Shown here in pieces: positions 35,613-44,140 of a DNA stretch of 64,000 nucleotides (its first letter is position 1; the number at the start of each line of letters is the position of its first letter). This DNA is from Candidatus Acidiferrales bacterium (GTDB taxonomy: Bacteria > Acidobacteriota > Terriglobia > Acidiferrales > UBA7541). The position numbers were made by a program, and so were the translations under genes. The notes below the pieces were generated by a model. The model was not told the DNA's origin, did not search any database, and saw nothing but the letters and a program-made list of their open reading frames with translations. The DNA lies in NCBI GenBank assembly GCA_035934015.1, contig DASYYH010000006.1:1-64000 (forward strand), written 5' to 3'.

Positions 35613-36734
35613 ATGCCGATCACCATCCAACCTTACACAGAGTCGTTCGTCCCTGCGGTGAAGAATTTCAATCGGCGCTTGAAATCGGCCGGCTGCTTTT
35701 CTGATTTTTTGTTTTTTGAACACCACTTATCGGATTCGCTTCCGAAAATCCCGGGACAAGACCTTTACGAGGAATATTTTCTCGCCGTTGAAGATGGCAC
35801 CGTACGAGGCGGATTCGCCTTGAAACATCAACAATTTTCTTTTTTGGGAGAGCTTAAGCCGATCGTCTTCTACCATTTCCCTCTTTCGGAGGGGATCGTC
35901 GACAAGACGTACACGAATGTGGGCGTTCACATGCTCAGGAAGGCCTGGCGCGATAATCCGCTTATGTTTGCCTTGGGCATGGGCGGGTTCGAACAGCCCC
36001 TACCCCGTATGCTCAAGGCTTTGGGTTGGAGCATGTGTCTTGTACCTTTCTATTTCAGGGTTCTGCGTCCCTTCCGGTTTTTGCGTGGGATGGCGGAATT
36101 GCGGGAATCGGCCACAAAACGGCTGGCGATGGATGCGGCAGCGTTTACAGGAATGGGCAGTGTCGCGATTCGAGTCATTCAAGGATTTAAGTCGTCAAGA
36201 AAAGGCATAGGGCAAACGTTCGTCGCACAGGAGATTTACGAATTTGACGAATGGGCGAACTTCCTATGGAAGAAATGTAATTCACAATACGCAATGCTCG
36301 GGGACCGCACGAGCAGAGCGCTCAATCTTTTGTACCCGGCGGAAACCGAGCGATTCATTCGCGTGAAAGTGGAGGCCAGTGGCGAACCAATAGGTTGGCT
36401 GGTGTTATTGGACACGCAGATGCACAACAATAGACATTTCGGTGACCTTCGCGTCGCCTCGATCGTCGATTGTTTGGCGCCGCTCGAAAATGCCGCTGAA
36501 GTCATCCGGGCTGGGACGCAATTCCTGCAAGAAAAACGTATTGACCTGATCATTTCCAATCAGTCCCACACTGCATGGGTCGCCGGACTGGAGCGAAGCG
36601 GTTTTCTTCAAGGACCTTCAAATTGCGTGTTTGCTGCTTCTCCTAAGCTGGCGGAATTGCTGCAGCCCTTTACGGAGAAGGTTCGTGAATCGCATCTGAA
36701 TCGAGGTGACGGCGACGGCCCAATTCACCTTTGA
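35613..36734 (+). CDS. GNAT-like acyltransferase, probable acceptor-side partner of the ACP
   Basis: A 373-residue protein with two weak GNAT-type halves (YEEYFLAVEDGTVRGGFALKHQQF and GEPIGWLVLLDTQMHNNRHFGDLRV). No precise family is recognised. Its position 17 nt after the ACP gene suggests that it transfers the ACP-bound acyl or glyceryl group to a sugar or lipid acceptor of the EPS. ATG 35613 is chosen because the conserved-looking region starts there; the frame is open further upstream inside the ACP gene. Confidence 0.65.
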   Translation: MPITIQPYTESFVPAVKNFNRRLKSAGCFSDFLFFEHHLSDSLPKIPGQDLYEEYFLAVEDGTVRGGFALKHQQFSFLGELKPIVFYHFPLSEGIVDKTYTNVGVHMLRKAWRDNPLMFALGMGGFEQPLPRMLKALGWSMCLVPFYFRVLRPFRFLRGMAELRESATKRLAMDAAAFTGMGSVAIRVIQGFKSSRKGIGQTFVAQEIYEFDEWANFLWKKCNSQYAMLGDRTSRALNLLYPAETERFIRVKVEASGEPIGWLVLLDTQMHNNRHFGDLRVASIVDCLAPLENAAEVIRAGTQFLQEKRIDLIISNQSHTAWVAGLERSGFLQGPSNCVFAASPKLAELLQPFTEKVRESHLNRGDGDGPIHL

Positions 36735-36806
36735 TTCAGCATAAAATTCCTGTGGGACTCGCTCAACGTAGATCACCCCTGCTTTATGAGCCTGCATCGA
36801 GACGAA

Positions 36807-39074
36807 TCACTTCAGCTTCAATATGTAGACATGTGCTTCGTAGGGGCGGAACGAATCTGAAAAACCGTCTTGCGCATCGATCGGCAAGGTTCGGTTTTCC
36901 GAATATACTTCAACCGATTGCAAACCCTGTGGAACATTCGAAAGAGAAAAACGCACATCCTTGGCTTCTGTTGGCGAGTCATTGCTTGCAAAAATAACTT
37001 CGCGTGAAAAATCTGACTTCACGAGAATTTGAATTTTCGAGCCATTGGGCAATTTAACGAATCCACTTCGCGCCGGGAGAATGAGAATGGAATTCAGCGC
37101 GGTGACTTCATCGGAGAGCTTCTTGAAATCGTAATATGGCTGCTGATTGTGGCGCGCATACCATTCTCCTTCGATGCCCTGCGCACTCACAAATCCCCAC
37201 CACCAAATCCCATTCGCGCCGTGAATAATGGAGGTATAGGCGGAATATTTCATCTGATCGTACGTCGGAAATTTTCCCCATTGCCGCATGAGCTGCAAAA
37301 CCATCCATACCGGACGCGCGTGCTCGACCTGCCGTTCCGTTTCCTGCGTCCACAACGGCACGCGCAGCATTGGCGGCTCATAAAGGGGGAGCACAGGCAT
37401 GACCAGCTTCAACCCAAGCGCATATTCGTCGGCGTTGATTGGTATGCCTACGGGATAGGGGTCACAACCGATTGCGTCCGCCGCGTCGCGCCAGCGAAAG
37501 ATCTGATTGGCGCTGATCAGCGCTCCGAATGCGACAGAGCCGGAATTGTTTTCGCGCAGCACTTTGTATTGATCGAATACCGTCGGAAGCTCCTCGAGTT
37601 TCGGCTCGTCGAATGTGTAATAGCCAATGCCGCCGCGCTTCCCGCGCATCATTTTTCCCGCGAGTTCCCAGAGTTTTTCGTCAGAAAGCGAGCCGGCCCA
37701 AAACGGGCGATAGCGATTCGTCTTCACCCAGTTGTTGACCGTCTGCAGATACCCGACGCCATAGTGCCCGAGCGCCTCAAGGGCAGGGTCAAGCTGATCA
37801 TAAATTGCAGGCGGTCCAGGCGCCATTGCTGACCATGGCGCAAAGTTAATCAACGCGTTCGTGTGCGTGTCCTGATAATTCTGCAGCCTGCCCTTTCCGT
37901 CAAAACCTTTTATCGCCGTCTCATACTCCCGCGCTGTTCGGTACATGCACAGCTGGCAGGCATAGGCTCCGCTGGTGCGGTCGTAGACTCCCCACACAAA
38001 TTCTTTCTGCCCGTTGTGCACCAGAAAATTGTCCGTATCGATGTAGTTCACCAAACTCGCCTGGAACGTGCTGCTCACCTTCGTCACCCGGTAATCCGGA
38101 TAGCTCGACACCACCGCTCCGGTGCTGTCCAGCAGGTTGGTGTGGATCAGATACGAACCTAATGCCAGTGAAGTCCCGTCGATATCGATTTCCTGTGTGG
38201 CTTGGGCGGCTTGCTGCACGGTGTTGACGATGCTGCCACCTTCGGTTTGCAGGACGATCTGCGCGCTCATGCCGGAGGGACTGGCGACTTCGACGTGCAG
38301 GCGGATGGTTTGCGAGCCGGTCTGCCAGAGGTAGCCGCGGAAGTTGGGGTAGAGCAGGAAAGTAGAGATGGGCAGCGGCATCTCCGGCTGCGCCGTCACA
38401 TCGTCAAACCACAGCGTTCCGCGTGGCGCCTGGCCGCGCGGAGCAACCGGCATCAGACGGATGCGCAGCTTGTCGCCGTCATGCAAGGGCAGCACGTCGA
38501 CATCGCGGAGAACGATCTGCGTCCAATCCGTGCCAACCGATGTCTCTGCTGTACTGCCGACCGGCAGCGTTCCATCCGTGTCGTTGAATACATAAATTCT
38601 GGCTTGCAGATTGCCGCCCGCAGAAGTCTTCGCCCATACGCTGAAAGCGTAAGGGGAGCCAGCCTTGAACACAAATTCGGGAGGCGACGCAAAACCTCCG
38701 CATAGAAAGCCTGCATCATAACGCAGCGAATGCGATCCGGAATGAGAAACAGCCGAATCGAGAGTAAAGCACCGGGGAATAGACCATCCGAGCGTTCCCG
38801 ATTCTAGCCCCGCGTTCTCGAGTACATTCGCTCCAAGTTGTCGCGCGGGCGGCAGCGCCATCAATCCGCCTGCTATCGTCGAGCCGGGCCCGAGGCCGCT
38901 CTCCTTTTTGGCGCTCGTCTTGGGCAGGACACAAAAAACAGCAACGACCGCACTCAGAAAGAAAGTCGCTGCGATTTCGATTCGGCAATGGCGAAAAATC
39001 ATAGACCTCATTCTAACCCCGGGCGATTGGTCCGGGCTACAATTTGAGGTCTCATTAGAAGGTCTCGCATTCAA
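36807..39074 (-). CDS. Secreted glycosidase-like protein (paralogue A)
   Basis: A 755-residue exported protein. A hydrophobic signal segment lies at about residues 33-50; TTG 39074 has GGAGAT 6 nt upstream, while ATG 39011 would give a more normal signal peptide. Residues about 75-235 look like a carbohydrate-binding jelly roll, followed by a beta-sandwich shared with paralogue B and a barrel-like domain with GYYTFDEPKLEELP, GCDPYP and GANGIWWWGFVSAQGIEGEWY. The DE of TFDEP and the glutamates of EGEWY are candidate catalytic acids. Probably acts on the exported polysaccharide. It is divergent from the glycosyltransferase gene at 39163. Confidence 0.7.
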   Translation of the reverse strand: MNARPSNETSNCSPDQSPGVRMRSMIFRHCRIEIAATFFLSAVVAVFCVLPKTSAKKESGLGPGSTIAGGLMALPPARQLGANVLENAGLESGTLGWSIPRCFTLDSAVSHSGSHSLRYDAGFLCGGFASPPEFVFKAGSPYAFSVWAKTSAGGNLQARIYVFNDTDGTLPVGSTAETSVGTDWTQIVLRDVDVLPLHDGDKLRIRLMPVAPRGQAPRGTLWFDDVTAQPEMPLPISTFLLYPNFRGYLWQTGSQTIRLHVEVASPSGMSAQIVLQTEGGSIVNTVQQAAQATQEIDIDGTSLALGSYLIHTNLLDSTGAVVSSYPDYRVTKVSSTFQASLVNYIDTDNFLVHNGQKEFVWGVYDRTSGAYACQLCMYRTAREYETAIKGFDGKGRLQNYQDTHTNALINFAPWSAMAPGPPAIYDQLDPALEALGHYGVGYLQTVNNWVKTNRYRPFWAGSLSDEKLWELAGKMMRGKRGGIGYYTFDEPKLEELPTVFDQYKVLRENNSGSVAFGALISANQIFRWRDAADAIGCDPYPVGIPINADEYALGLKLVMPVLPLYEPPMLRVPLWTQETERQVEHARPVWMVLQLMRQWGKFPTYDQMKYSAYTSIIHGANGIWWWGFVSAQGIEGEWYARHNQQPYYDFKKLSDEVTALNSILILPARSGFVKLPNGSKIQILVKSDFSREVIFASNDSPTEAKDVRFSLSNVPQGLQSVEVYSENRTLPIDAQDGFSDSFRPYEAHVYILKLK
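37971..38399. repeat. Near-identical 429-bp block shared with 41552-41980 (copy A)
   Basis: A hand alignment with 41552-41980 needs no gaps (constant offset 3581) and shows about 18 mismatches in 429 bp. The core 38067-38265 has only two. The flanks fall quickly to much lower identity on both sides. It encodes the stretch from WGVYDRTS back to AQPEMPLPIS. Confidence 0.9.
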
Positions 39075-39114
39075 AGTGAAATCTCCGCCATTAATCCTTA
39101 CAAAAAGGCTACGA

Positions 39115-39123
39115 TGCTATAGC
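39115..39123 (+). promoter_or_regulatory. Extended -10 promoter candidate before the GT4 gene
   Basis: TGCTATAGC has TGn followed by TATAGC (4 of 6). It resembles the stronger TGCTATAAT at 33417. It lies 40 bp before TTG 39163 in the 88-bp divergent region. Confidence 0.35.
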
Positions 39124-39162
39124 GCAAGAGCAGAACCGACGGATGTTTCCTCGGAGTGTGCC

Positions 39163-40404
39163 TTGGAGACCAAACCAAAAATCTTGCACGTAGAAGTTGG
39201 CGGTACTTATGGCGGATCGCTGAGAGCCTTGGAATTATATTTGGCGCACTGCAATCGACAAGAGCTGGCGCACGACTTGCTGTTCTACTATCCGACTCCA
39301 AATGCAGAAAAGCTTGCGCCGCACGTGGAGAAACTGACGACACTCTACCGGGCCGCGCCGGCATGGCTGAGCCAATCCTCTGGAAGCCAGCGTTCGGAGA
39401 GCAGCAAATTGCGACGCCTTGCGCGGCACCCTGGAATTGCCGCAATGCGAAACTGGATATCTCTCGTCCGGCAATTTCCCATCGCACGTCGGCTGGCGCA
39501 AGTCATCCGAGAAGGGAGCTACGACTTAGTTCATGTCAATAACACTTTCACTTACCAGGCTCCGACGCTCCTTGCAGCAAGATTAGCTGGCATTCCCGTC
39601 GTCGCGCACGTGCGCAATCCTGTGACGAACACTCAGTTCGCTCGCTTTCTCGCTCGACGAGCGAGATGTCTAGTGTCTGTGGCCGACGTGCATTCGGAGA
39701 ACATCCGCAAAATGGACGCCTCATTGCGCGTTGTAACCTGCCGGGATGCGGTCGAGCGCGTTTTGGTCAACCCTGAGAGTTCCCGCTTATTGCATGACGC
39801 GCTCGCAAAGAAAGGCGAGATCTTGGTTGGCTCGCTTGGAAGACTCGATCCGCAGAAGGGCTTCGAGTTCCTGATACGAGCGGCAGCGCTTGTCGTCAAA
39901 GAAGCGCCGAACGTTCGGTTTGCCGTCGCTGGCGACGGCACTCAGAAAAAACAGCTCGAAGAACTCATTGTCTCCCTCAGCTTACAGGAACATTTTCGGC
40001 TCATAGGGTTTCGTTCGGATTCCGGGAACTTTCTTGCTGCATTGGACGTTTACGCCGTCTCTTCATTGTGGGAGGGATTGCCGCTTGCCTTGCTTGAGGC
40101 GATGCAACTGAAAAAGGCTGTAGTGGCAACAGCGGTCGGGGGAATTCCCGAGGTTGTGCGGGATCATGTAAACGGCATCCTAGTGCCACCTCAAGAAACA
40201 GAGAAACTTGCCGCGGCGATTCTGGAAGTGATTCGCAATCGTGAATTGAGATTTGGACTGGGTGATATTGCGCCGAAGGCCGCTGAGCCATTCTGTGACT
40301 TGAAGGCGCGAGCAGCCGAACTGGATTCCTTATTTCCCGCCGTACTAGACACACGCCTCCACGATGAGATGCGCCATCGGAATGCGAGGCCTACTGTAAT
40401 GTGA
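39163..40404 (+). CDS. Glycosyltransferase family 4 (GT-B)
   Basis: A 413-residue GT-B enzyme. It starts KPKILHVEVGGTYGGSLRALELYL and has DLVHVNNTFTYQAP, GSLGRLDPQKGFEFLIRAAALV and SSLWEGLPLALLEAMQLKK, with the E-x7-E donor motif. TTG 39163 is preferred because CGGAG (39152-39156) lies 6 nt upstream and the family N terminus begins here; the frame is open upstream but there it runs antisense through paralogue A. Its end overlaps the end of paralogue B by 14 bp, tail to tail. It is embedded between the two paralogues. Confidence 0.88.
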   Translation: METKPKILHVEVGGTYGGSLRALELYLAHCNRQELAHDLLFYYPTPNAEKLAPHVEKLTTLYRAAPAWLSQSSGSQRSESSKLRRLARHPGIAAMRNWISLVRQFPIARRLAQVIREGSYDLVHVNNTFTYQAPTLLAARLAGIPVVAHVRNPVTNTQFARFLARRARCLVSVADVHSENIRKMDASLRVVTCRDAVERVLVNPESSRLLHDALAKKGEILVGSLGRLDPQKGFEFLIRAAALVVKEAPNVRFAVAGDGTQKKQLEELIVSLSLQEHFRLIGFRSDSGNFLAALDVYAVSSLWEGLPLALLEAMQLKKAVVATAVGGIPEVVRDHVNGILVPPQETEKLAAAILEVIRNRELRFGLGDIAPKAAEPFCDLKARAAELDSLFPAVLDTRLHDEMRHRNARPTVM

Positions 40405-43400
40405 TGATGTACACGTGAGCGTCGTAAGGCGCGAAGGAATCAGTGAAGCTCAGACCGCTAAGGTTCAGCGTGCGATTCTCGCTATAGACCGTCACTGTCG
40501 AGTTCGACGGCGTGACGATAGAAGCAAGATTGAACGTCACGTTATTCACGGCCGAGGCCGAGTCGCTTGTGGCGAAGATCACAACCTGCGTAGGGCTGGC
40601 TTTCACCCGCGTTTCAATCTGATTGCTCGAGACAGAGCTGAGGTCCTGCGGTTGTGGAGGAGAAATCAAGTAAGACTGCAAAGCCTGCACTTCCCCGGAA
40701 AGCTGTTTGAAGTCGAAATAAGCCTGATAATTCTGGCGCTGATACCATTCTTCTTCAATGCCCGCGCCGCTCACGAAACCCCACCACATGATGCCATTGG
40801 CGCCGCCAATGATCGCCTTGTACGCAGATTGTTTCATTTCTGCGTAGGTCGGGAACTGTCCCCACTGGCGCCAGAGTTGCAGAACTGCCCAAACCGGACG
40901 GCTTTTGAACACCTGTTGCTCGCTTCCTTCCGTCCAGAGTGAGACTCGGACGGTTGGGGCAATGTACAAAGAAGATGTGGCCGCAACCTCCGGGGCTCCC
41001 ACGGCGTATTCGTCCGCTCCGACAGGAACTCCTATGGGGTAGGGGTCGCAACCAGTCACATCGCTGATATCGCGCCAGCGATAAATCTGGTCAGCAGTGA
41101 TGAGCGCGCCCCAGGCAACGGAGCCGGGATTGTACTGCCTTAGGGTTTGATACTGCGCAAAAACACCGGGGAGCATTCCTAGCTTTGGCTCGTCGTAAGT
41201 GTAGTATCCAAGACCGCCAGATTTCCCCGCCATCATGCTCGCGGCCAGTTGCCACAACTGCGGATCCGTCAAGGACGTCGCCCAGAATGGCCTGTACTGA
41301 TTGCCAGAAATCCAGTTGTTCACGGTTTGCAGATACCCGACTCCTTCGCTCTGAAGTGCCTGCATCGCAGGGTCGAGTTGGTCGTATACGGCAGGCGGCC
41401 CCGGCGACATTGCCGACCATGGCGCAAAATTGGTCATGGCATTTAGTTGCGTGTCCCCGTAATTCCCGATTGTGCCTAGATTGTTGAACCCAGCAATGTT
41501 GTTGTCATATGCTGCCGCGGTTGTGTACATGCAAAGGCTGCAGCGAATGCTGCTGGTGCGGTCGTACACGCCCCACACAAATTCCTTCTGCCCGTTGTGC
41601 ACCAGAAAATTGTCCGTATCGATGTAGTTCACGAGACTCGCTTGGAATGTGCTGCTCACCTTCGTCACCCGGTAATCCGGATAGCTCGACACTACCGCTC
41701 CGGTGCTGTCCAGCAGGTTGGTGTGGATCAGATACGAACCTAATGCCAGTGAAGTCCCGTCGATATCGATTTCCTGTGTGGCTTGGGCGGCTTGTTGCAC
41801 GGTGTTGACGATGCTGCCACCTTCGGTTTGCAGGACGATCTGCGCGGTCATCCCTGAGGGGGTGCCGGCTTCGACGTGCAGGCGGATGATTTGCGAGCCG
41901 GTCTGCCACAGGTAGCCGCGGAAGTTGGGGTAGAGCAGGAAAGTAGAGATGGGCAGCGGCATCTCCGGCTGCGCCGTCACGTCGGAGAACCATACTGTCC
42001 CACTAGGCGTTTGCCCACTAGGCGCGGATACCACTAAGCGCGCTTCGATATTGTCTCCATTATGCAGCGGCAGCATGTCGAAATCCGGAACGCTGATGTA
42101 TGTCCAGTTCGTCCCAACGGTCACGGGACTATTGCCTCCGACGGAAAGCCCGCTGTCCGTCCCGTCGGCGAGTTTAATTTGAGCTTCAAGATTGCTGCCT
42201 ACAGAGGCTTTTACCCACGCACCGATTGTGTATGAGGTGTTCGCTTGAAAAACGAAATTGGGAGCATATGCAGCTGAAGCGCAAGATGAACCTGCCGCGT
42301 ACTTGAGCGATGCCGAGGCTCCTGTGTATGCAACCGTTGAATCCATGCTCCAGCAGGTTGGAATGTACCATCCCGTATTTCCATTTTGCATGTTCCCGTT
42401 CGGCAGGATGTTGCTTCCGAGCTGACGGCTCGGCGGGAGCGCAAGCAGGCCTCCAGCCATCGTCGACCCCGGCCCAACATTTCCTGACGTATTGCTGGAA
42501 ATCGTTATGCTCAGCGTTTGCGTTGCGGTGTTTGGCGGCATCGCCGAGTCGTTCACTTGAACTGTAAACGAGAATTGCCCCGTCGCAGTTGGTACCCCGC
42601 CGATAGCTCCACTCGCGCTATCAATAGCCAGGCCCGGCGGAAACTGTCCAGAGGTCACGCTCCAACTATAGCCGGGAACCCCACCAGATGCTTGAAGCGC
42701 CACGGAGTAACCCTGGCCCACAACTCCGCCGAGGAGTGAAGTCGTATTGATTTGCAGCGACGATTGAGGTTGCGTCGTGCCGATTTGGATGTTCAGCGAC
42801 TGTTGCGCGGAGAGTCCGGTCGAATCCTTGACAGCCAAAGTGAACGTCGATTGGCCAGACTGCGTTGGCGTACCCGCGATTCCTCCTGTAGCGGCTGAAA
42901 GAACTAGTCCGACAGGAAGCGCACCTGAAGTGATGCTCCACGTGTAAGGGGCTGTTCCGCCGGTCGCAGTGGCGGCAGTGCTGTATGCGACGCCCACTTG
43001 ACCCGCCGGCAGATTAACGGTCGAAATCTTCAGGGCACTGCCGGGTGTCACCACGCTAACCTGTAGAGCCTGCGTCGCGCTCGTCGTCGGCGAAGCAGAG
43101 TCTTGGACCTGAACCGTGAAAGTATAGTTGCCAGCGACCGTAGCTTTGCCGGCGATCGTGCCGGTTGCGCCGGTTAGAGAAATTCCCGGAGGGAGCGAGC
43201 CAGAAGTAATGCTCCACAGATATGGTGTCTGACCTCCCGTCGCATTAAGCAAGACCTTGTAGGACATCATCGGCTGCGTAGTCGGTAGAGCTGTCGTAGT
43301 GATTGCCACAGCAGATTGCTGGGAGAGGTTTTTTGATCCAGCCCCCGCCGTTAATCCACAACCGGATTCTAGAAACGGGAGAAACACCAGGAACAAAAGA

Positions 43401-43516
43401 AGGATGAGTAGCGATCGAGCCGCACCAACTACGTCGGTGCCACCTGCTAGACGAGCGCTTCGACAGTTGGGAGCATAACTAGCCAGTTTATTAATTACAC
43501 GAGTACTGCACCCCAT
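40391..43516 (-). CDS. Secreted glycosidase-like protein with Ig-like repeats (paralogue B)
   Basis: A 1041-residue exported protein. After a hydrophobic segment (about 34-52, with a Cys at 53 in a poor lipobox context) come three putative Ig (He_PIG-like) repeats, each with a PYxWSxTSGxxPxGL pattern, at about 70-155, 158-245 and 250-340. The remainder parallels paralogue A: GPGSTMAGGLLALPPSRQLG, a jelly-roll-like domain, the near-identical block, and a barrel with GYYTYDEPKLGMLP and GANGIMWWGFVSGAGIEEEWY. ATG 43516 has AGGGAGG (43530-43524) 7 nt upstream. It probably modifies or binds EPS outside the cell; catalytic activity is inferred only. Confidence 0.72.
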   Translation of the reverse strand: MGCSTRVINKLASYAPNCRSARLAGGTDVVGAARSLLILLLFLVFLPFLESGCGLTAGAGSKNLSQQSAVAITTTALPTTQPMMSYKVLLNATGGQTPYLWSITSGSLPPGISLTGATGTIAGKATVAGNYTFTVQVQDSASPTTSATQALQVSVVTPGSALKISTVNLPAGQVGVAYSTAATATGGTAPYTWSITSGALPVGLVLSAATGGIAGTPTQSGQSTFTLAVKDSTGLSAQQSLNIQIGTTQPQSSLQINTTSLLGGVVGQGYSVALQASGGVPGYSWSVTSGQFPPGLAIDSASGAIGGVPTATGQFSFTVQVNDSAMPPNTATQTLSITISSNTSGNVGPGSTMAGGLLALPPSRQLGSNILPNGNMQNGNTGWYIPTCWSMDSTVAYTGASASLKYAAGSSCASAAYAPNFVFQANTSYTIGAWVKASVGSNLEAQIKLADGTDSGLSVGGNSPVTVGTNWTYISVPDFDMLPLHNGDNIEARLVVSAPSGQTPSGTVWFSDVTAQPEMPLPISTFLLYPNFRGYLWQTGSQIIRLHVEAGTPSGMTAQIVLQTEGGSIVNTVQQAAQATQEIDIDGTSLALGSYLIHTNLLDSTGAVVSSYPDYRVTKVSSTFQASLVNYIDTDNFLVHNGQKEFVWGVYDRTSSIRCSLCMYTTAAAYDNNIAGFNNLGTIGNYGDTQLNAMTNFAPWSAMSPGPPAVYDQLDPAMQALQSEGVGYLQTVNNWISGNQYRPFWATSLTDPQLWQLAASMMAGKSGGLGYYTYDEPKLGMLPGVFAQYQTLRQYNPGSVAWGALITADQIYRWRDISDVTGCDPYPIGVPVGADEYAVGAPEVAATSSLYIAPTVRVSLWTEGSEQQVFKSRPVWAVLQLWRQWGQFPTYAEMKQSAYKAIIGGANGIMWWGFVSGAGIEEEWYQRQNYQAYFDFKQLSGEVQALQSYLISPPQPQDLSSVSSNQIETRVKASPTQVVIFATSDSASAVNNVTFNLASIVTPSNSTVTVYSENRTLNLSGLSFTDSFAPYDAHVYIITLQ
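41552..41980. repeat. Near-identical 429-bp block shared with 37971-38399 (copy B)
   Basis: Partner of the block in paralogue A, in the same orientation and reading frame, about 96% identical without gaps, whereas neighbouring parts of the two genes are clearly diverged. Confidence 0.9.
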
Positions 43517-43886
43517 CCCGTAGCCTCCCTAAACCAACGCCGGTCGCCCCCATTACCGGCTTTGAGCACTATGTTGAACTGTAAAGGGGCTCCAAAACAC
43601 CTGCTCGCAGGGCGAGAAAAGGGGCAGGAATAAACTACCTGTACGGCGAGTGGTCCTTTGGACAGGTTATGCGGCCATCGGCAATCTGTGGATTGCAAGT
43701 ACTTCACGCACTAGAAGGCGCTCAGTCCCGGGTGTTTGGGTATCAAACTCCATCGACCCTATGACCACCCCTGGAAGACCCCCCGAACGAGATAAAGACC
43801 TTCGCAAGTGCTTACAGCCAACGCAGTGGTCTTGCCTTACCTGATTGCCATAGTGCTATTCTTAGGAAGAAGTCTCTCTGTGTATG

Positions 43887-43900
43887 TGCAATGTTTTGCA
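43887..43900. promoter_or_regulatory. Palindrome TGCAA-N4-TTGCA, candidate activator site 2
   Basis: TGCAATGTTTTGCA, matching the copy at 48262 in 11 of 14 positions. It lies about 180 bp upstream of the GG of the -24/-12 candidate at 44079, a usual distance for a sigma-54 enhancer site. Confidence 0.55.
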
Positions 43901-44077
43901 ACTAATCCGACTGTCTCATATATGCACCGGAAAACGCGAATCGCTAAATTTAAGTCGTTTATTATGTTTAATATAATAGGATGATTGGGAGTGCGATACA
44001 TATAGTTAGGTACTCGTCTTGCACTGAAAAACTGCGCAGTTGTGCTGCAATGGTCTGTCACTTATCATCAGTAAGTC

Positions 44078-44093
44078 TGGTGGCGCTGTTGCG
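44078..44093 (+). promoter_or_regulatory. Sigma-54 (-24/-12) promoter candidate of the exosortase operon
   Basis: TGGTGGCGCTGTTGCG has GG at 44079-44080 and GC at 44091-44092, exactly 10 bp between, with TTGC at -12. The -24 half is a weak match beyond TGG. A start near 44104 leaves about 37 nt to the exosortase ATG. Confidence 0.4.
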
Positions 44094-44140
44094 ATCCCAA
44101 CCAGCAGATTATTGGGAAGCGATATAAGGAAGAAGGAAGA

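Larger units (their letters stand above)
43517..44140 (+). other. 624-bp regulatory region upstream of the exosortase operon
   Basis: No convincing gene. The central part (43840-44000) is AT-rich. It contains the second copy of TGCAA-N4-TTGCA (43887-43900) and a -24/-12 candidate at 44078-44093. TGCTATTCT at 43851-43859 resembles an extended -10 but is weak. It probably serves both paralogue B (leftward) and the exosortase operon (rightward). Confidence 0.5.

Noticed and set aside
43350-43375. Lipoprotein signal on paralogue B
   Set aside because: The cysteine is preceded by L-E-S-G; Glu at position -3 does not fit the lipobox, so lipidation is not claimed.
36807-43516. PEP-CTERM tails on the two glycosidase-like proteins
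   Set aside because: Both end in DAHVYI(I/L)(T/K)L(Q/K)-type sequences without PEP, hydrophobic span or basic cluster, so they are not exosortase substrates.
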